DNA from: a bacterium
GTDB taxonomy: Bacteria > Acidobacteriota > Thermoanaerobaculia > Multivoradales > J023
Direction of reading: 5' to 3'
DNA: 55,903 nucleotides
Assembly (NCBI GenBank): GCA_024226315.1
Contig: JAAELT010000577.1
Location: 76,032-131,934, forward strand
The notes under the pieces were generated by a model. The model ran no database searches, had not been told where the DNA came from, and saw only the letters and a list, made by a program, of their open reading frames with translations. Positions within the stretch are counted from its first letter, which is position 1. Every line of letters starts with the position of its first letter. Made by a program: the position numbers and the translations under genes. Positions 40,221-49,248 of this stretch are shown here, one piece after another.

Positions 40221-41602
40221 ACAAGGTCCTCCACGTTGCCTGGCGCGAGTTCGTGGCCACCGTCGCCACCAAGGGCTTCATCATCGGCGTGCTGGTGACG
40301 CCGGTGCTCATCGCCATGCTGATCCTGGTTCTGCCGGCGCTGATCGACGAGGCGCCGCCCAAGATCGACGGTGAGCTGGCAGTCCTCGATCCGACTGGCA
40401 CGGTCGCGGCCGGCGTGCGCGAATACCTGCAGCCGGAGGCGATCGCCGAGCGCCGGATCGAGCTCGAGGAGTTGCTCGACGAAGTGATTCCGGAGCCGAT
40501 CAAGGGCCTTACCGACGACCCGCTGACCTCCATGGCGATGGATCAGGCAATGGAAGCGGCGCTCGGCAGCGTGCCGGAGCTCGACGTCGTCGAGCTGCCG
40601 GCGGGAGCCGACGTCGAGGCGGAGAAGTCACCCCTGCTCGAGGGCGAGGTCCAGGACGGCGGCCGGCTGGCGCTGGTGGTGGTCGCGGACAACGCGATCC
40701 AGCCCGACGGCGAAGGCGAGTACGGCAAGTACGAGCTGTTCGTGCGCGAGAAGCTCGACGACCGGTTGCAGGAAGAGATCAAAGACGCCTTCCGCGAGGT
40801 CATCGTCGAGTCGCGGATCGAAGGCCAAGGCCTCGACCCGGAAGAGATCAGCGCCCTCACCCGCGTCGGCCGCGTCCGCTCGACCACCGTCACCGAGGAG
40901 GGCGAGCGGGAGACCAACGAGATCCTCAACATGCTGCTGCCCGCGGGCTTCATGGTGCTGCTCCTGGTTTCGGTGATGACCGGCGGGCAGTACCTGCTGA
41001 CCACCACCATCGAGGAGAAGTCGAGCCGAGTGGTCGAGGTGCTGCTGTCGGCGGTCTCGCCGATGGAGCTGATGACCGGCAAGATCATCGGCCAGCTGTG
41101 CGTCGGCCTGTTGCTGCTGGTGCTCTACGCCGGCATGGGATTCTCGGCCCTGGTGTCGTTCTCGCTGCTCGGGCTGATCGATCCCTGGCTGATCGTCTAC
41201 CTGCTGATTTTCTACTTCATCGCCTATTTCGTCGTCGCCTCGATGATGGCCGCCATCGGCGCGGCGGTCAACGAGATGCGCGAAGCGCAGACGATGATGA
41301 CCCCGGTGATGCTGGTGATCATGATCCCCTGGATCCTCTGGCTGCCGATCTCGCGCGACCCCAACTCGCTGTTCGCCACCATCACCAGCCTGGTGCCGCC
41401 GATCAACAGCTTCGTCATGTTGCTGCGCATGACCTCCACCACGCCGCCGCCCCTGTGGCAGGTGTGGCTGTCGATCGCCATCGGCGTCGCCTCGGTGTAC
41501 GCGGCGGTCTGGTTCGCGGCCAAGGTCTTCCGCGTCGGGCTGCTGATGCACGGCAAGCCACCGAACCTGGCGACCCTCTGGCGCTGGGTGCGGGCGGCCT
41601 GA
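40217..41602 (+). CDS. ABC-2 type permease (NatB-like)
   Basis: A 461-aa membrane protein. There is one N-terminal helix (GFIIGVLVTPVLIAMLILVL), a large extracytoplasmic domain of about 200 aa, then five or six helices from residue 240. The family motif TTTIEEKSSRVVEVLLSAVS precedes MELMTGKIIGQ. It pairs with the overlapping NatA-like ATPase to form an ABC exporter. Substrates in this family include Na+ and organic cations; here it is unknown. Confidence 0.9.
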   Translation: MNKVLHVAWREFVATVATKGFIIGVLVTPVLIAMLILVLPALIDEAPPKIDGELAVLDPTGTVAAGVREYLQPEAIAERRIELEELLDEVIPEPIKGLTDDPLTSMAMDQAMEAALGSVPELDVVELPAGADVEAEKSPLLEGEVQDGGRLALVVVADNAIQPDGEGEYGKYELFVREKLDDRLQEEIKDAFREVIVESRIEGQGLDPEEISALTRVGRVRSTTVTEEGERETNEILNMLLPAGFMVLLLVSVMTGGQYLLTTTIEEKSSRVVEVLLSAVSPMELMTGKIIGQLCVGLLLLVLYAGMGFSALVSFSLLGLIDPWLIVYLLIFYFIAYFVVASMMAAIGAAVNEMREAQTMMTPVMLVIMIPWILWLPISRDPNSLFATITSLVPPINSFVMLLRMTSTTPPPLWQVWLSIAIGVASVYAAVWFAAKVFRVGLLMHGKPPNLATLWRWVRAA

Positions 41603-41673
41603 GCTCGGGAACCCGAGCAGCCTCCCGGGGTCTAAGCCACAGACGGCCCCGACGAACCCAGGGAGGACCAGGC

Positions 41674-42114
41674 ATGAAACTCAGGCACAAAGAGATCGAC
41701 GGCGAGATCCCCACTTCCTCGACGGCTGACATCGCGTTCCTGCTGGTCATCTTCTTCATGCTGACGGTCACCTTCTCCGCCAGCCAGGGCCTCGACATGT
41801 CGGTGCCTGGGGATGACAAGAGGGTGATCGAGGTCGACCCTATTGACTCGGTGCTGGTCGAGATCCAGCCCGACGCCCAACTGATGGTCGACGGCCGGCC
41901 TCTCGAGCTCGCCCAGCTGCTCGGCTACCTGGCGCCGAAGTTGGAGCAGAATCCCTCCAAGCCGGTGATCATCCGGCCGCACGCGGAGGCGCCCTACGGC
42001 GCGATGGTGCGCGTCTACGATCGGCTGCGGCAGGGCAAGGCGGTATTGAACCTCACCCAGGAGATCCAGATCGCCTTGCCGACGAAGACAGAGGTCTCAC
42101 GGTTCTGGTATTGA
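41674..42114 (+). CDS. ExbD/TolR-family energy-transducing protein
   Basis: A 146-aa protein with a GGGAGG RBS. The short cytoplasmic N-terminus is followed by TSSTADIAFLLVIFFMLTVT, with the conserved membrane Asp that carries protons in ExbD/TolR, then a periplasmic domain. It needs an ExbB/TolQ partner, and none is in this window. It lies 71 bp after the ABC permease, in the same orientation. Confidence 0.85.
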   Translation: MKLRHKEIDGEIPTSSTADIAFLLVIFFMLTVTFSASQGLDMSVPGDDKRVIEVDPIDSVLVEIQPDAQLMVDGRPLELAQLLGYLAPKLEQNPSKPVIIRPHAEAPYGAMVRVYDRLRQGKAVLNLTQEIQIALPTKTEVSRFWY

Positions 42115-42163
42115 GGATCGCGCGACATCCGACTCCCGGGCGTCGGTGTGGTAGAAAAGCGCG

Positions 42164-42700
42164 ATGAGTAGATACGTCGCTTTCCTCCGCGGCATCAACG
42201 TCGGGGGCCACAGGGTCAAGAACGACCAGCTCTGCGCTCAGTTCGAGGCCATGGGATTCATCGACGTTGCGGGCTTCCTCGCCAGTGGCAACGTCATCTT
42301 CGAGGCTGCTGACGCCGCCGGGGCGACCGGTCGCATCGAAGAAGGCCTGAAAGAAGCGCTGGGCTACGAGGTGCCGACCTTTCTGCGCACCGCGGAGGAG
42401 GTCAGGTCGATCGCGGAGCGCGAGATTTTCGCCGGCGAGCACGACGGCTCCATCGGCAAGCCTCAGGTGGCGTTCTTGACCCGTGAGCCCGAGGACGCGG
42501 TCCGGCCGGAGGTTCTAGGGCTGGCCAGCGAGGACGACCGTCTCGCGATCCACGATCGCGAGCTGTATTGGCTGCCGAGACTGGGTTTCTCCAAGACCGA
42601 GCTCGATCTGGCCGCGATCGATGCCGTCCTGGGCCCGATGACCGTCCGCACCAAGCGGACCGTGGAGCGGATCGCGGCAAAGTATCTGACTCCCTCTTAA
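42164..42700 (+). CDS. DUF1697 family protein
   Basis: A 178-aa cytoplasmic protein that is a full-length match to the DUF1697 pattern: MSRYVAFLRGINVGGHRVKN at the N-terminus, GFLASGNVIFEA, then LGFSKTELDL and RTKRTVERIAAKYL at the end. Function is not established for the family. It is followed after 20 bp by the LOG gene and is probably cotranscribed. Confidence 0.9.
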   Translation: MSRYVAFLRGINVGGHRVKNDQLCAQFEAMGFIDVAGFLASGNVIFEAADAAGATGRIEEGLKEALGYEVPTFLRTAEEVRSIAEREIFAGEHDGSIGKPQVAFLTREPEDAVRPEVLGLASEDDRLAIHDRELYWLPRLGFSKTELDLAAIDAVLGPMTVRTKRTVERIAAKYLTPS

Positions 42701-42720
42701 CGTCCGCCGAGGAGCTTCTC

Positions 42721-43344
42721 ATGACCGACGTCGACTCGACCGAGCTGAAGCGGATCTGTGTGTTCTGCGGTTCCCATTTCGGCAACGATCCCGCCTACCG
42801 CGCGGCGGCGGCCGAGCTCGGCGAGGGGATGGTCGAGCGCGGGCTGGGCCTGGTCTACGGCGGCGGCGCGGTGGGCATGATGGGGGTCGTGGCCGACGCC
42901 GTGATGGCCGGGGGCGGTGAGGTGATCGGCGTCATCCCGAGGTCGCTGCGCGATCGGGAAGTCGCCCACCATGGCCTCACCGAGCTGCAGGTGGTGGACA
43001 GCATGCACGAGCGCAAACGGCTGATGTACGCTCGGGCCGAGGCTGTGGTGGCGTTGCCCGGCGGTATCGGCACCCTCGACGAGCTCTTCGAGTCGATGAC
43101 CTGGAATCAGCTCGGCATCCACCTGAAGCCAGCCGGCTTGCTCAATGTCGGTGGCTACTTCGATCCCCTGATCGCGATGCTCGACCGCGCCTTCGAGCGG
43201 GGCTTCGTGGGCCGCGCGTACACCGACTTCCTGCTGGTGGAATCGACTGTCGACAGCCTGCTCGACGCGCTCGAGGGCTACCGCCCACCGTCCGGCGACG
43301 TCTGGGTCCGGCCGTCCGACGTGCCGACCGACGCGACCGAATAA
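42721..43344 (+). CDS. LOG-family nucleoside 5'-monophosphate phosphoribohydrolase
   Basis: A 207-aa Rossmann-fold enzyme with the family motifs CVFCGSHFGNDPAYRAAA, LVYGGGAVGMMGVVADA, MHERKRLMYARA and the catalytic VALPGGIGTLDELFESMTW. LOG enzymes release the base from nucleoside monophosphates, including cytokinin precursors. A GAGGAG RBS precedes the ATG. It is the last gene of the same-strand run. Confidence 0.9.
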   Translation: MTDVDSTELKRICVFCGSHFGNDPAYRAAAAELGEGMVERGLGLVYGGGAVGMMGVVADAVMAGGGEVIGVIPRSLRDREVAHHGLTELQVVDSMHERKRLMYARAEAVVALPGGIGTLDELFESMTWNQLGIHLKPAGLLNVGGYFDPLIAMLDRAFERGFVGRAYTDFLLVESTVDSLLDALEGYRPPSGDVWVRPSDVPTDATE

Positions 43345-43348
43345 GATC

Positions 43349-43843
43349 TCATCGCCGTCCCGGGGCGTCGAGCTCCGCGGGTGGGGTGTACGGGGTCGGC
43401 TTGAGCGAGGTATCGAGCAGCCTGCGGAACAGGCGGTCCCCCTGAACGACGATCAGAGCGGTGAGCAGGACCGTGATCACCGCGAACGCCAGCCCGGCTC
43501 GTCCATAGAGCCGTGCCGCGGCACCGCGGCGGACCACCGTGTCGCTGAGCACCCGGGTGCCGGGAGGTGGGAACCGGCCACTGCGCAGGGCCCGCCAGGA
43601 GACCCGCCCCAGGTACAGGCCGAGGACTGCGCCGCCGGCCGTCAGCAGGGCGAAGACCACGCGCGCCGCTTTCAACGTTTTCTCCGCGGCGATCGGTTGC
43701 GCGCGCTCCGCGAGGGTCTGGAGCTCGGTCAGGTAGTCGTCGAGCATCACCAGGCCGGCTGCCGCCACCACCGCGACGACCGTCATGGCGAGCAGGAAGC
43801 GCGTCCTGAAGCGGGCGTCGGCCTGCTGGATTTCCGGACTCAT
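43349..43843 (-). CDS. Small membrane protein, unknown function
   Basis: A 164-aa protein from the ATG at 43843 (43885 is an in-frame alternative). It has three hydrophobic helices: FLLAMTVVAVVAAAGLVML, VVFALLTAGGAVLGLYLGRV and LAFAVITVLLTALIVVQ. It has a Pro-rich C-terminus. It is convergent with the LOG gene, 4 bp apart. No family is recognised. Confidence 0.6.
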   Translation of the reverse strand: MSPEIQQADARFRTRFLLAMTVVAVVAAAGLVMLDDYLTELQTLAERAQPIAAEKTLKAARVVFALLTAGGAVLGLYLGRVSWRALRSGRFPPPGTRVLSDTVVRRGAAARLYGRAGLAFAVITVLLTALIVVQGDRLFRRLLDTSLKPTPYTPPAELDAPGRR

Positions 43844-44004
43844 GGCCGAGTCAGCTCGAGGGTGTCCAGCTTGGGCATTTTCCATCCGGCTCCAGGGCCG
43901 GGGATGTTAGCAGAGGACGAACCCTGCTCGATCCGGCGAGCGGATTGTGGTGTAGTCTCACTTGCGCGGATCGCCTGCATGGATCTTGCACGCCGGATGA
44001 CGCT

Positions 44005-45294
44005 ATGAAGCTTCTCGACAAGACACCCCTCGGCAGTGCCGCCGCGGGCCGGAGCGCTGGCGCCTGGATCGTCGCCGGCTGCTTGTGGCTGTGCCTCGGA
44101 GCCGGGGCACAGGATGACCCGGTCTCACCGCCGACCTCGGAGCCGACCTCGGAGTCGACGGCTCCACCGGTCGTGCCGGATGACCCGACCGAGGCCGCGG
44201 ACGCTCCGTCCGCTCCCGAGGTCGAAGTGGTCACGGGACGTCTGGTCGAGCGGGCGCGTCCCGGTCATCGCAAGGTGCGCGAGGTCCGCGAATTCCGAAA
44301 GGATGCCGGGCGCATGGACTGGTCCCAACAGGGCGACTGGATCGCCTTCGACCGCGCCGAGGGCGATTTCCACCAGCTCTACATCATGCAGCCCGACGGC
44401 ACCCGGGAAAAGTGTCTGACCTGCGACCTGTACGATTTCCGCAAGACGAACTCGTTTTCGCCAGCCTGGCACCCCTCCGGCGAATACCTGGTCTTCCAGG
44501 TGCAGGAGAACGCCAAGCATGTGGCGCTCGATACCTTGAAGTTGACCACTCCGCACCGCGGCCTGCACAGCGAGCTTTGGGTTATCAGCAACAAGGGGCG
44601 CGATCCCTTCAAGCTCACTCAGATCAGGGATCGGGGCGGAGCGGTGGTTGATCCGCACTTTTCCCACGAGGCGACGATGCTGGTGTGGAGCCAGCGGGTG
44701 GTGAGTCTTGGCCGCTGGGGCGAGTGGGAGCCGCACGTGGCCCGCTTTCAGATCAAGCGCGGCGTGCCCCGGATCAGCAAGGTCAAGAATTACCAGCCAG
44801 CGGTACGCAAGGGCTTCACGCTGGCGCATGGCTTCACCCCCAGCGATCGAGGACTGTTGATCTCGGCGGTGCCCGACGACCGTTCCTCAGCCACCGGGCG
44901 TGACATCCTGGAGCTCGATCTGGAGACCGGCAACTACAAGCGATTGACTTCGACACCGCGCCAGTGGGATGAGTTGGCTTTCCCCCTACCGCGCGCCGGC
45001 GGTTTCGTGTGGGTCTCGGACCGCGGCGTCGAGCGGCCGTCAAACCGGAGGCTACCGCGCCGGGGCGACGTGTGGTGGATGTCGGCCAGCGGCCGCCGGC
45101 AGGAGCGCGTGACGTTCTTCAACGACCCGGAGTCCGACCACTATCTCGGCGAGACGTTGATCGACGATCTCTCCTGGAATCCCGAGGGCGACAAGCTCCT
45201 GGTCCACCTGGTTCACGTCGGCCCGTCTCCCGGCTCGGAGCTGGTCGAGCAGGCGATCTACATGGTCGAATTCGACGGCTCGTTCGGGACGTAG
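44005..45294 (+). CDS. Exported PD40/TolB-like beta-propeller protein
   Basis: A protein of about 429 aa from the ATG at 44005 (MKLLDKT), with a signal sequence AGAWIVAGCLWLCLGAGAQ that could also be a lipobox. After an acidic Pro/Ser/Thr-rich linker come propeller blades of the TolB/PD40 type: DWSQQGDWIAFDRAEGDFHQ, SFSPAWHPSGEYLVFQ, HFSHEATMLVWSQ and LSWNPEGDKLLVHL. It probably acts as a periplasmic scaffold. The flavoenzyme gene follows 11 bp later. Confidence 0.8.
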   Translation: MKLLDKTPLGSAAAGRSAGAWIVAGCLWLCLGAGAQDDPVSPPTSEPTSESTAPPVVPDDPTEAADAPSAPEVEVVTGRLVERARPGHRKVREVREFRKDAGRMDWSQQGDWIAFDRAEGDFHQLYIMQPDGTREKCLTCDLYDFRKTNSFSPAWHPSGEYLVFQVQENAKHVALDTLKLTTPHRGLHSELWVISNKGRDPFKLTQIRDRGGAVVDPHFSHEATMLVWSQRVVSLGRWGEWEPHVARFQIKRGVPRISKVKNYQPAVRKGFTLAHGFTPSDRGLLISAVPDDRSSATGRDILELDLETGNYKRLTSTPRQWDELAFPLPRAGGFVWVSDRGVERPSNRRLPRRGDVWWMSASGRRQERVTFFNDPESDHYLGETLIDDLSWNPEGDKLLVHLVHVGPSPGSELVEQAIYMVEFDGSFGT

Positions 45295-45305
45295 AGTCAC
45301 ACCGT

Positions 45306-46472
45306 ATGGGATCTGAAGCGTTCGACGTCGTCGTCGTCGGTGGCGGGGTCGCCGGGGCGGCCGCCACGGAAGCGTTGGCGCGTCGGGGGCACCGTGTGCT
45401 TCTCCTCGAACGCTTCGCGCCGGGGCACCAGAAGGGCAGCTCCCATGGCGACAGCCGGATTGTGCGCTACAGCTATCCGCAGGACATCTACCTGGAGATG
45501 GCCCGATTGGCCTACGCCGGTTGGGCAGACATCGAGCGGGCCTGTGGAGAGCGCTTGGTGGAGACCACGGGCAGCTGGGAGTGCGCGTCGGCCGACAGCC
45601 CTCACCTGGCGGAGCTCGAGAGTAGTTTTCGTCGTGTCGGTCTGCCGTACGAGCGCTGGACCGCCGCACAGAGCCGCGAGCGGATGCCTCATTTCGACCT
45701 GCCCGAGGGCAGCGAGGCGATCTATCAGGCGGACGGTGCCGTCGCCCGTGCCGACCGCGCGGTCGCCGCACTGTGGCGTCTGGCCCGAGCGGCGGGTGCG
45801 GTCACGCGGACCGGTGAGACAGTCTTGGCGATCGAGACCAGCGCCAACGGCGTCGAGCTGCGCGCCGCCAGCGGAGAAATGTGGCGGGCGGCAGCCGTGG
45901 TGGTCACCGCCGGCGCCTGGACCGGTGGTCTGTTTGCCGGTCTGGACCTCGCCCTGCCTTTCGAGGTGACGCAAGAGCATGTTGGCTACTACACCGCCAA
46001 CGGCGGAGGCCCCGATCATCGCCTGGGCCGTATGCCCACGATGATCGACTATCACACCGAGAAGCCGTACTACTCTCTGCCCCAGGTCGACGTTCCGGGC
46101 GTCAAGGTAGGATGCCACCGCGCCGGCCCGCGAGTCGATCCGGACCGCCGTGCCGACGCCGACACGGCGCTGTTCGCCGATCTTCGCACCTACGTCGGCC
46201 GCCGCTTTCCACATCTCGATCCCGAGCCGATTCAGGCCATGACCTGCCTTTACACCAACACCCCTGACGGCCATTTCGTGCTCGACCGCCATCCGTCGTT
46301 GCCGCGGGTGGTGATCGGCGCCGGCTTCTCCGGTCACGGTTTCAAGTTCGCGCCGGTGATCGGGCAGATCCTGGCATCCCTGGCCGTCGGCGAGCCGTCG
46401 CCGGTGGCTCTCAACACCTTCAGGCTGGCAAGATTCGAGCAAGGCGACCTGACGTCGGTGAAGGGGGCGTAG
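45306..46472 (+). CDS. FAD-dependent oxidoreductase (monomeric sarcosine oxidase / N-methyltryptophan oxidase type)
   Basis: A 388-aa protein. The dinucleotide-binding motif VVVGGGVAGAAATEALARRG lies at the N-terminus, followed by LLLERFAPGHQKGSSHGDSR and RYSYPQDIYLEMA, the MSOX-family signature with the His/Arg active-site region. Near the C-terminus are CLYTNTPDGHFVLD and VVIGAGFSGHGFKFAPVIG, also diagnostic; the usual covalent-flavin Cys would be in MTCLYTNTP. It would oxidise a small secondary amine, producing H2O2; the substrate is uncertain. Confidence 0.88.
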   Translation: MGSEAFDVVVVGGGVAGAAATEALARRGHRVLLLERFAPGHQKGSSHGDSRIVRYSYPQDIYLEMARLAYAGWADIERACGERLVETTGSWECASADSPHLAELESSFRRVGLPYERWTAAQSRERMPHFDLPEGSEAIYQADGAVARADRAVAALWRLARAAGAVTRTGETVLAIETSANGVELRAASGEMWRAAAVVVTAGAWTGGLFAGLDLALPFEVTQEHVGYYTANGGGPDHRLGRMPTMIDYHTEKPYYSLPQVDVPGVKVGCHRAGPRVDPDRRADADTALFADLRTYVGRRFPHLDPEPIQAMTCLYTNTPDGHFVLDRHPSLPRVVIGAGFSGHGFKFAPVIGQILASLAVGEPSPVALNTFRLARFEQGDLTSVKGA

Positions 46473-46500
46473 TATTCTCATCCCACGAGGGGGGAACATC

Positions 46501-47040
46501 ATGTCGCGATCCGAAACCATAACCATGCCGCCCGCCGGCGCCGCTCTCGACGCCGGCAAGCTCGAGCGCTTCCGGCGTCGCATGCGCAACCCGCTCCTGA
46601 CCGCCGGCTTCATGTTGTTCAAGATGCCCCTCGGGCTGTTCGCCGGCCTGCGTGTCCGCGAGGTCGACACCGAGCGCTGCGAGACCAGCCTGCCCTACGG
46701 CTGGCGCAGCACCAACCCCTTCCGCTCCATCTACTTCGCCGCCCAGTCCATGGCCGCCGAGCTCTCGACCGGCGCCATGGCCATGCTCGCCGTCGAGCTC
46801 GCGCCCGCGCCCGTGGCGATGCTGATCACCGGTCTCGAGGCGAGCTTCACCAAGAAAGCGACGGCCCGTACCACGTTCACCTGCGAGGAAGGCGCGAAGA
46901 TCTTCGCCGCGGTGCGCGAGACGATCGAGACCGGCGAGCCGGCGACGGCGCGGGTGGAGACGGTCGGCAGGATGCCGGACGGCGCGGAGGTGTCGCGGTT
47001 CGTATTCGAGTGGTCGTTCAAGAAGCGGGCGGCGCGGTAG
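46501..47040 (+). CDS. DUF4442 hotdog-fold protein
   Basis: A 179-aa protein with a GGGGGG-type RBS. It has the DUF4442 layout: LFAGLRVREVDTERCETSLP, then RSTNPFRSIYFAAQSMAAEL, and KKATARTTFTCEEGAKIFAA. The family is related to acyl-CoA thioesterases, but activity is unproven. A broken paralogue lies at 49885-50139. Confidence 0.85.
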   Translation: MSRSETITMPPAGAALDAGKLERFRRRMRNPLLTAGFMLFKMPLGLFAGLRVREVDTERCETSLPYGWRSTNPFRSIYFAAQSMAAELSTGAMAMLAVELAPAPVAMLITGLEASFTKKATARTTFTCEEGAKIFAAVRETIETGEPATARVETVGRMPDGAEVSRFVFEWSFKKRAAR

Positions 47041-47242
47041 CCGGCTCCGGCACCCTCTCGCCGCGAGCCTCCATGTCCGTCACCACACCACCGACCACCT
47101 CCCGGATCCCTTCGAGCGCCGCTTCCGGAGTCTCGGCGAGCCACCTCAGAGACGGCAGCTCGGACCACAGCCCGACATACTCCCCGTCCTCGTCCGACCA
47201 GGTCGTGCGGTACGTGTAGTGGTCATTCTTCAGTGTCATCAC
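47018..47242 (-). CDS. HicB-family antitoxin
   Basis: A 74-aa protein. HYTYRTTWSDEDGEYVGLWS, then LPSLRWLAETPEAALEGIRE, is the partial RNase-H-like HicB fold. No HicA toxin is found next to it; the frame upstream is an unrelated small helical protein. It is convergent with the DUF4442 gene, overlapping by 23 bp. Confidence 0.8.
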   Translation of the reverse strand: MMTLKNDHYTYRTTWSDEDGEYVGLWSELPSLRWLAETPEAALEGIREVVGGVVTDMEARGERVPEPATAPPAS

Positions 47243-47400
47243 CTATTTCCTGTCTCTCGATGGCCCTGAGCACCTGCCGGACCTGATACGCCTTGGCCTT
47301 GCCCTTGGCGTTCTGGATGACTGCTGCTTCCCTAGCGAGCTTTGCCGCAGTGATCGTCGCATCGATACTACAGTCAGGCGACCGAAATCGATCCCGGGAG
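47223..47400 (-). pseudogene. Small protein upstream of HicB, 5'-truncated
   Basis: The frame ends SIDATITAAKLAREAAVIQN, then AKGKAKAYQVRQVLRAIERQ and a short acidic tail. It overlaps the HicB start by 20 nt, as coupled partners do. No ATG, GTG or TTG occurs in frame before this conserved part, and the frame runs back into the subtilase gene, so the start was probably lost. The family is not recognised; it may be the usual companion of this HicB type. Confidence 0.4.
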
Positions 47401-47430
47401 TCAGCGGGCTCTCCGAGTAGAAGCTCCCTG

Positions 47431-48534
47431 CTACCCACGCGGCGCCTGCACGAGTCCTTCCCCGACAGCAAAGGGATCGCAACCGGGCGCTAGGCACTCT
47501 TCGCTCGCCGCGGCGATAAGACGTGCGCGCAGGTTCGTGACGCCCAGCGAGCTTCTTGCCATCAGTTTCTGAGCCCAGAGTGCGGCGACCCCCGCAACGT
47601 GTGGCCCTGCCTGGCTGGTGCCGCTCTTGTACTCCAGGCCGCCTCCGGCCTTCGCGGAGAGGATCTTCACCCCTGGAGCGACCAGATCGACTCTGGTGTT
47701 GGATGTGTTCGCGACGCGCAGGTTGCGGTCCAGCGATCCGACCGCCACTACACCGTCCAGCGCTGCCGGCGGCCCAGCAGCGATCTCAAAGTCAGCTCTC
47801 TCATGCCGTCGGCTTTCATTGCCTGCGGCCGCTACGAGCAGTGGCTTGTTCCGGTGCTGTATGACGAAAGACGCAAGGCGATCAAAGAGCAACAGGTTCT
47901 CCCTGTAGTGCTCCAGTGCCTTCGAGAAGGCAAGCTCAGGCGGGAAACCGCGGAACCGGCGCAGTTGCTCGGCGAAGCCCGGGAAATCGATCGATAGCGA
48001 CATCAGAATAATGTGGGCGCCCCCTTCGACGGCCCACTGGACGGCGGACACGACTTGCTCGGTCGAACCAATGCCGACACGGTTCGTTACCTTGCCGATC
48101 AGCGCCTTTTGAACCCCGCGCGCGACACCGATGCGGACGCCGTCGACATCGCGTCCGAAAATGGTTCCAGCACAGTGAGTGCCGTGGCCATGCAGATCGC
48201 CGTTGCCCTCGCCGGAGAAGTCACGTTCGATAATCTCGATTCCCTCGAATCCCGGATGCTCGTGATCGATCCCGGAGTCGAGCACGGCTACGACGACCGC
48301 AGTTCCCGTGTACTCGCTGTTCAGAGCTCCGACCGCCTCGATACCCCAGGCTTGGGCCTGGCCTGCGGGAATCTCGGCGTCTTTGCTTTCGTCCGGCTCG
48401 ATAAGACGGACACTCCTCAAACGAGGTATTGCTTCCATCGTCATAACTCGGCTTCGCTTGACCGGTTCGTTGATCCTGAGCGTCTCGGCCCCGAACCTGG
48501 CGTCGGCCGGAGGTTTCGTGTCAGGGTCCCCCAT
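47431..48534 (-). CDS. Subtilisin-like serine peptidase (S8), cytoplasmic
   Basis: A 367-aa protein from the ATG at 48534. The triad is intact: D86 in AVLDSGID, H117 in LHGHGTHCAGT, oxyanion N239 in VAAAGNE and S307 in SGTSQAGPHVAGVAAL. There is no signal peptide or long propeptide, only about 75 residues before the catalytic core. An intracellular role such as processing another protein is therefore more likely than secretion. GC is slightly lower than in the metabolic genes nearby. It ends close to the HicB-linked small frame. Confidence 0.85.
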   Translation of the reverse strand: MGDPDTKPPADARFGAETLRINEPVKRSRVMTMEAIPRLRSVRLIEPDESKDAEIPAGQAQAWGIEAVGALNSEYTGTAVVVAVLDSGIDHEHPGFEGIEIIERDFSGEGNGDLHGHGTHCAGTIFGRDVDGVRIGVARGVQKALIGKVTNRVGIGSTEQVVSAVQWAVEGGAHIILMSLSIDFPGFAEQLRRFRGFPPELAFSKALEHYRENLLLFDRLASFVIQHRNKPLLVAAAGNESRRHERADFEIAAGPPAALDGVVAVGSLDRNLRVANTSNTRVDLVAPGVKILSAKAGGGLEYKSGTSQAGPHVAGVAALWAQKLMARSSLGVTNLRARLIAAASEECLAPGCDPFAVGEGLVQAPRG

Positions 48535-48825
48535 TGGCCCGCCGTGGTACGCACTTCGCCGAGCAGCAGATTCTCGGGTTGGTGCATCAACGCCCTCCAG
48601 AAGGCTATCTGGCGTGGACCCGCCGAAAGTGGTGCAAGGACTCGGCGAAGCCTCGGAGGCCAAGAGAAATCAACATTGGAGTGATCTGGATTCCCTTTCC
48701 TGGGGCTCACGGGCAGCAGGAACAACTTGCCTGGCCAACACTATTATCACGTCTCTAGGCCCACCCACTGCCAAAGAACGCGGGTCTGGCTCGACTGGGC
48801 GGCTTGAGCAGCCGAGCCTGAGGTG
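48535..48825. other. Spacer without recognised gene
   Basis: Several short frames are present. One on the minus strand reads FWRALMHQPENLLLGEVRTT but belongs to no family known to me and has no clear start. Confidence 0.3.
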
Positions 48826-49248
48826 CTATTTGTCGTCGGCGCCAAACTCCCCGGCTTCTTCGGCCAGCCCGAACATCGGCCTCTCGAGCGACCTCTCGGA
48901 GAAGACCCTGCAAACGATGTTCCGCCTGCCCTCGACGCGGTTGGCGGTGTCCTCCTCGATCAGTAGGGTGTCGGTCTTCGGCGCCGGTTTGCACTTGCCG
49001 TCGTCGACGACCGGAGCCCGGATGTGTCCGTTCTCGAGTCTGCCGTTCTGGATGTGCTGACTCCAGCAGCCGTCGCCGAACCCCTCCTCGAACTCGAAGC
49101 GGACTTCGGTATCGGAGACCCTGATGATCTCGAATCGCTGATCCTTCCTCACCGGGTGGCTCGCTCTCACGTCCTGCCGGCAGACCCGCCAGTTGCCCAA
49201 AAAGAACTCTAATGAACCCATCTCCTCATCCTCCGTGTGATCCGTCAT
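48826..49248 (-). CDS. Small soluble protein, unknown function
   Basis: A 140-aa protein from the ATG at 49248 with AAGGA 9 nt upstream; a second ATG at 49221 also has a GGAGGA. It reads MGSLEFFLGNWRVCRQDVRA, then FEIIRVSDTEVRFEFEEGFG, a beta-rich lipocalin-like style. The C-terminus AEEAGEFGADDK resembles AGESGEFGADDG near the end of the anti-sigma-like protein at 54681, which may be coincidence. A short upstream frame (ending TGATGA) is translationally linked. Confidence 0.5.
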   Translation of the reverse strand: MTDHTEDEEMGSLEFFLGNWRVCRQDVRASHPVRKDQRFEIIRVSDTEVRFEFEEGFGDGCWSQHIQNGRLENGHIRAPVVDDGKCKPAPKTDTLLIEEDTANRVEGRRNIVCRVFSERSLERPMFGLAEEAGEFGADDK

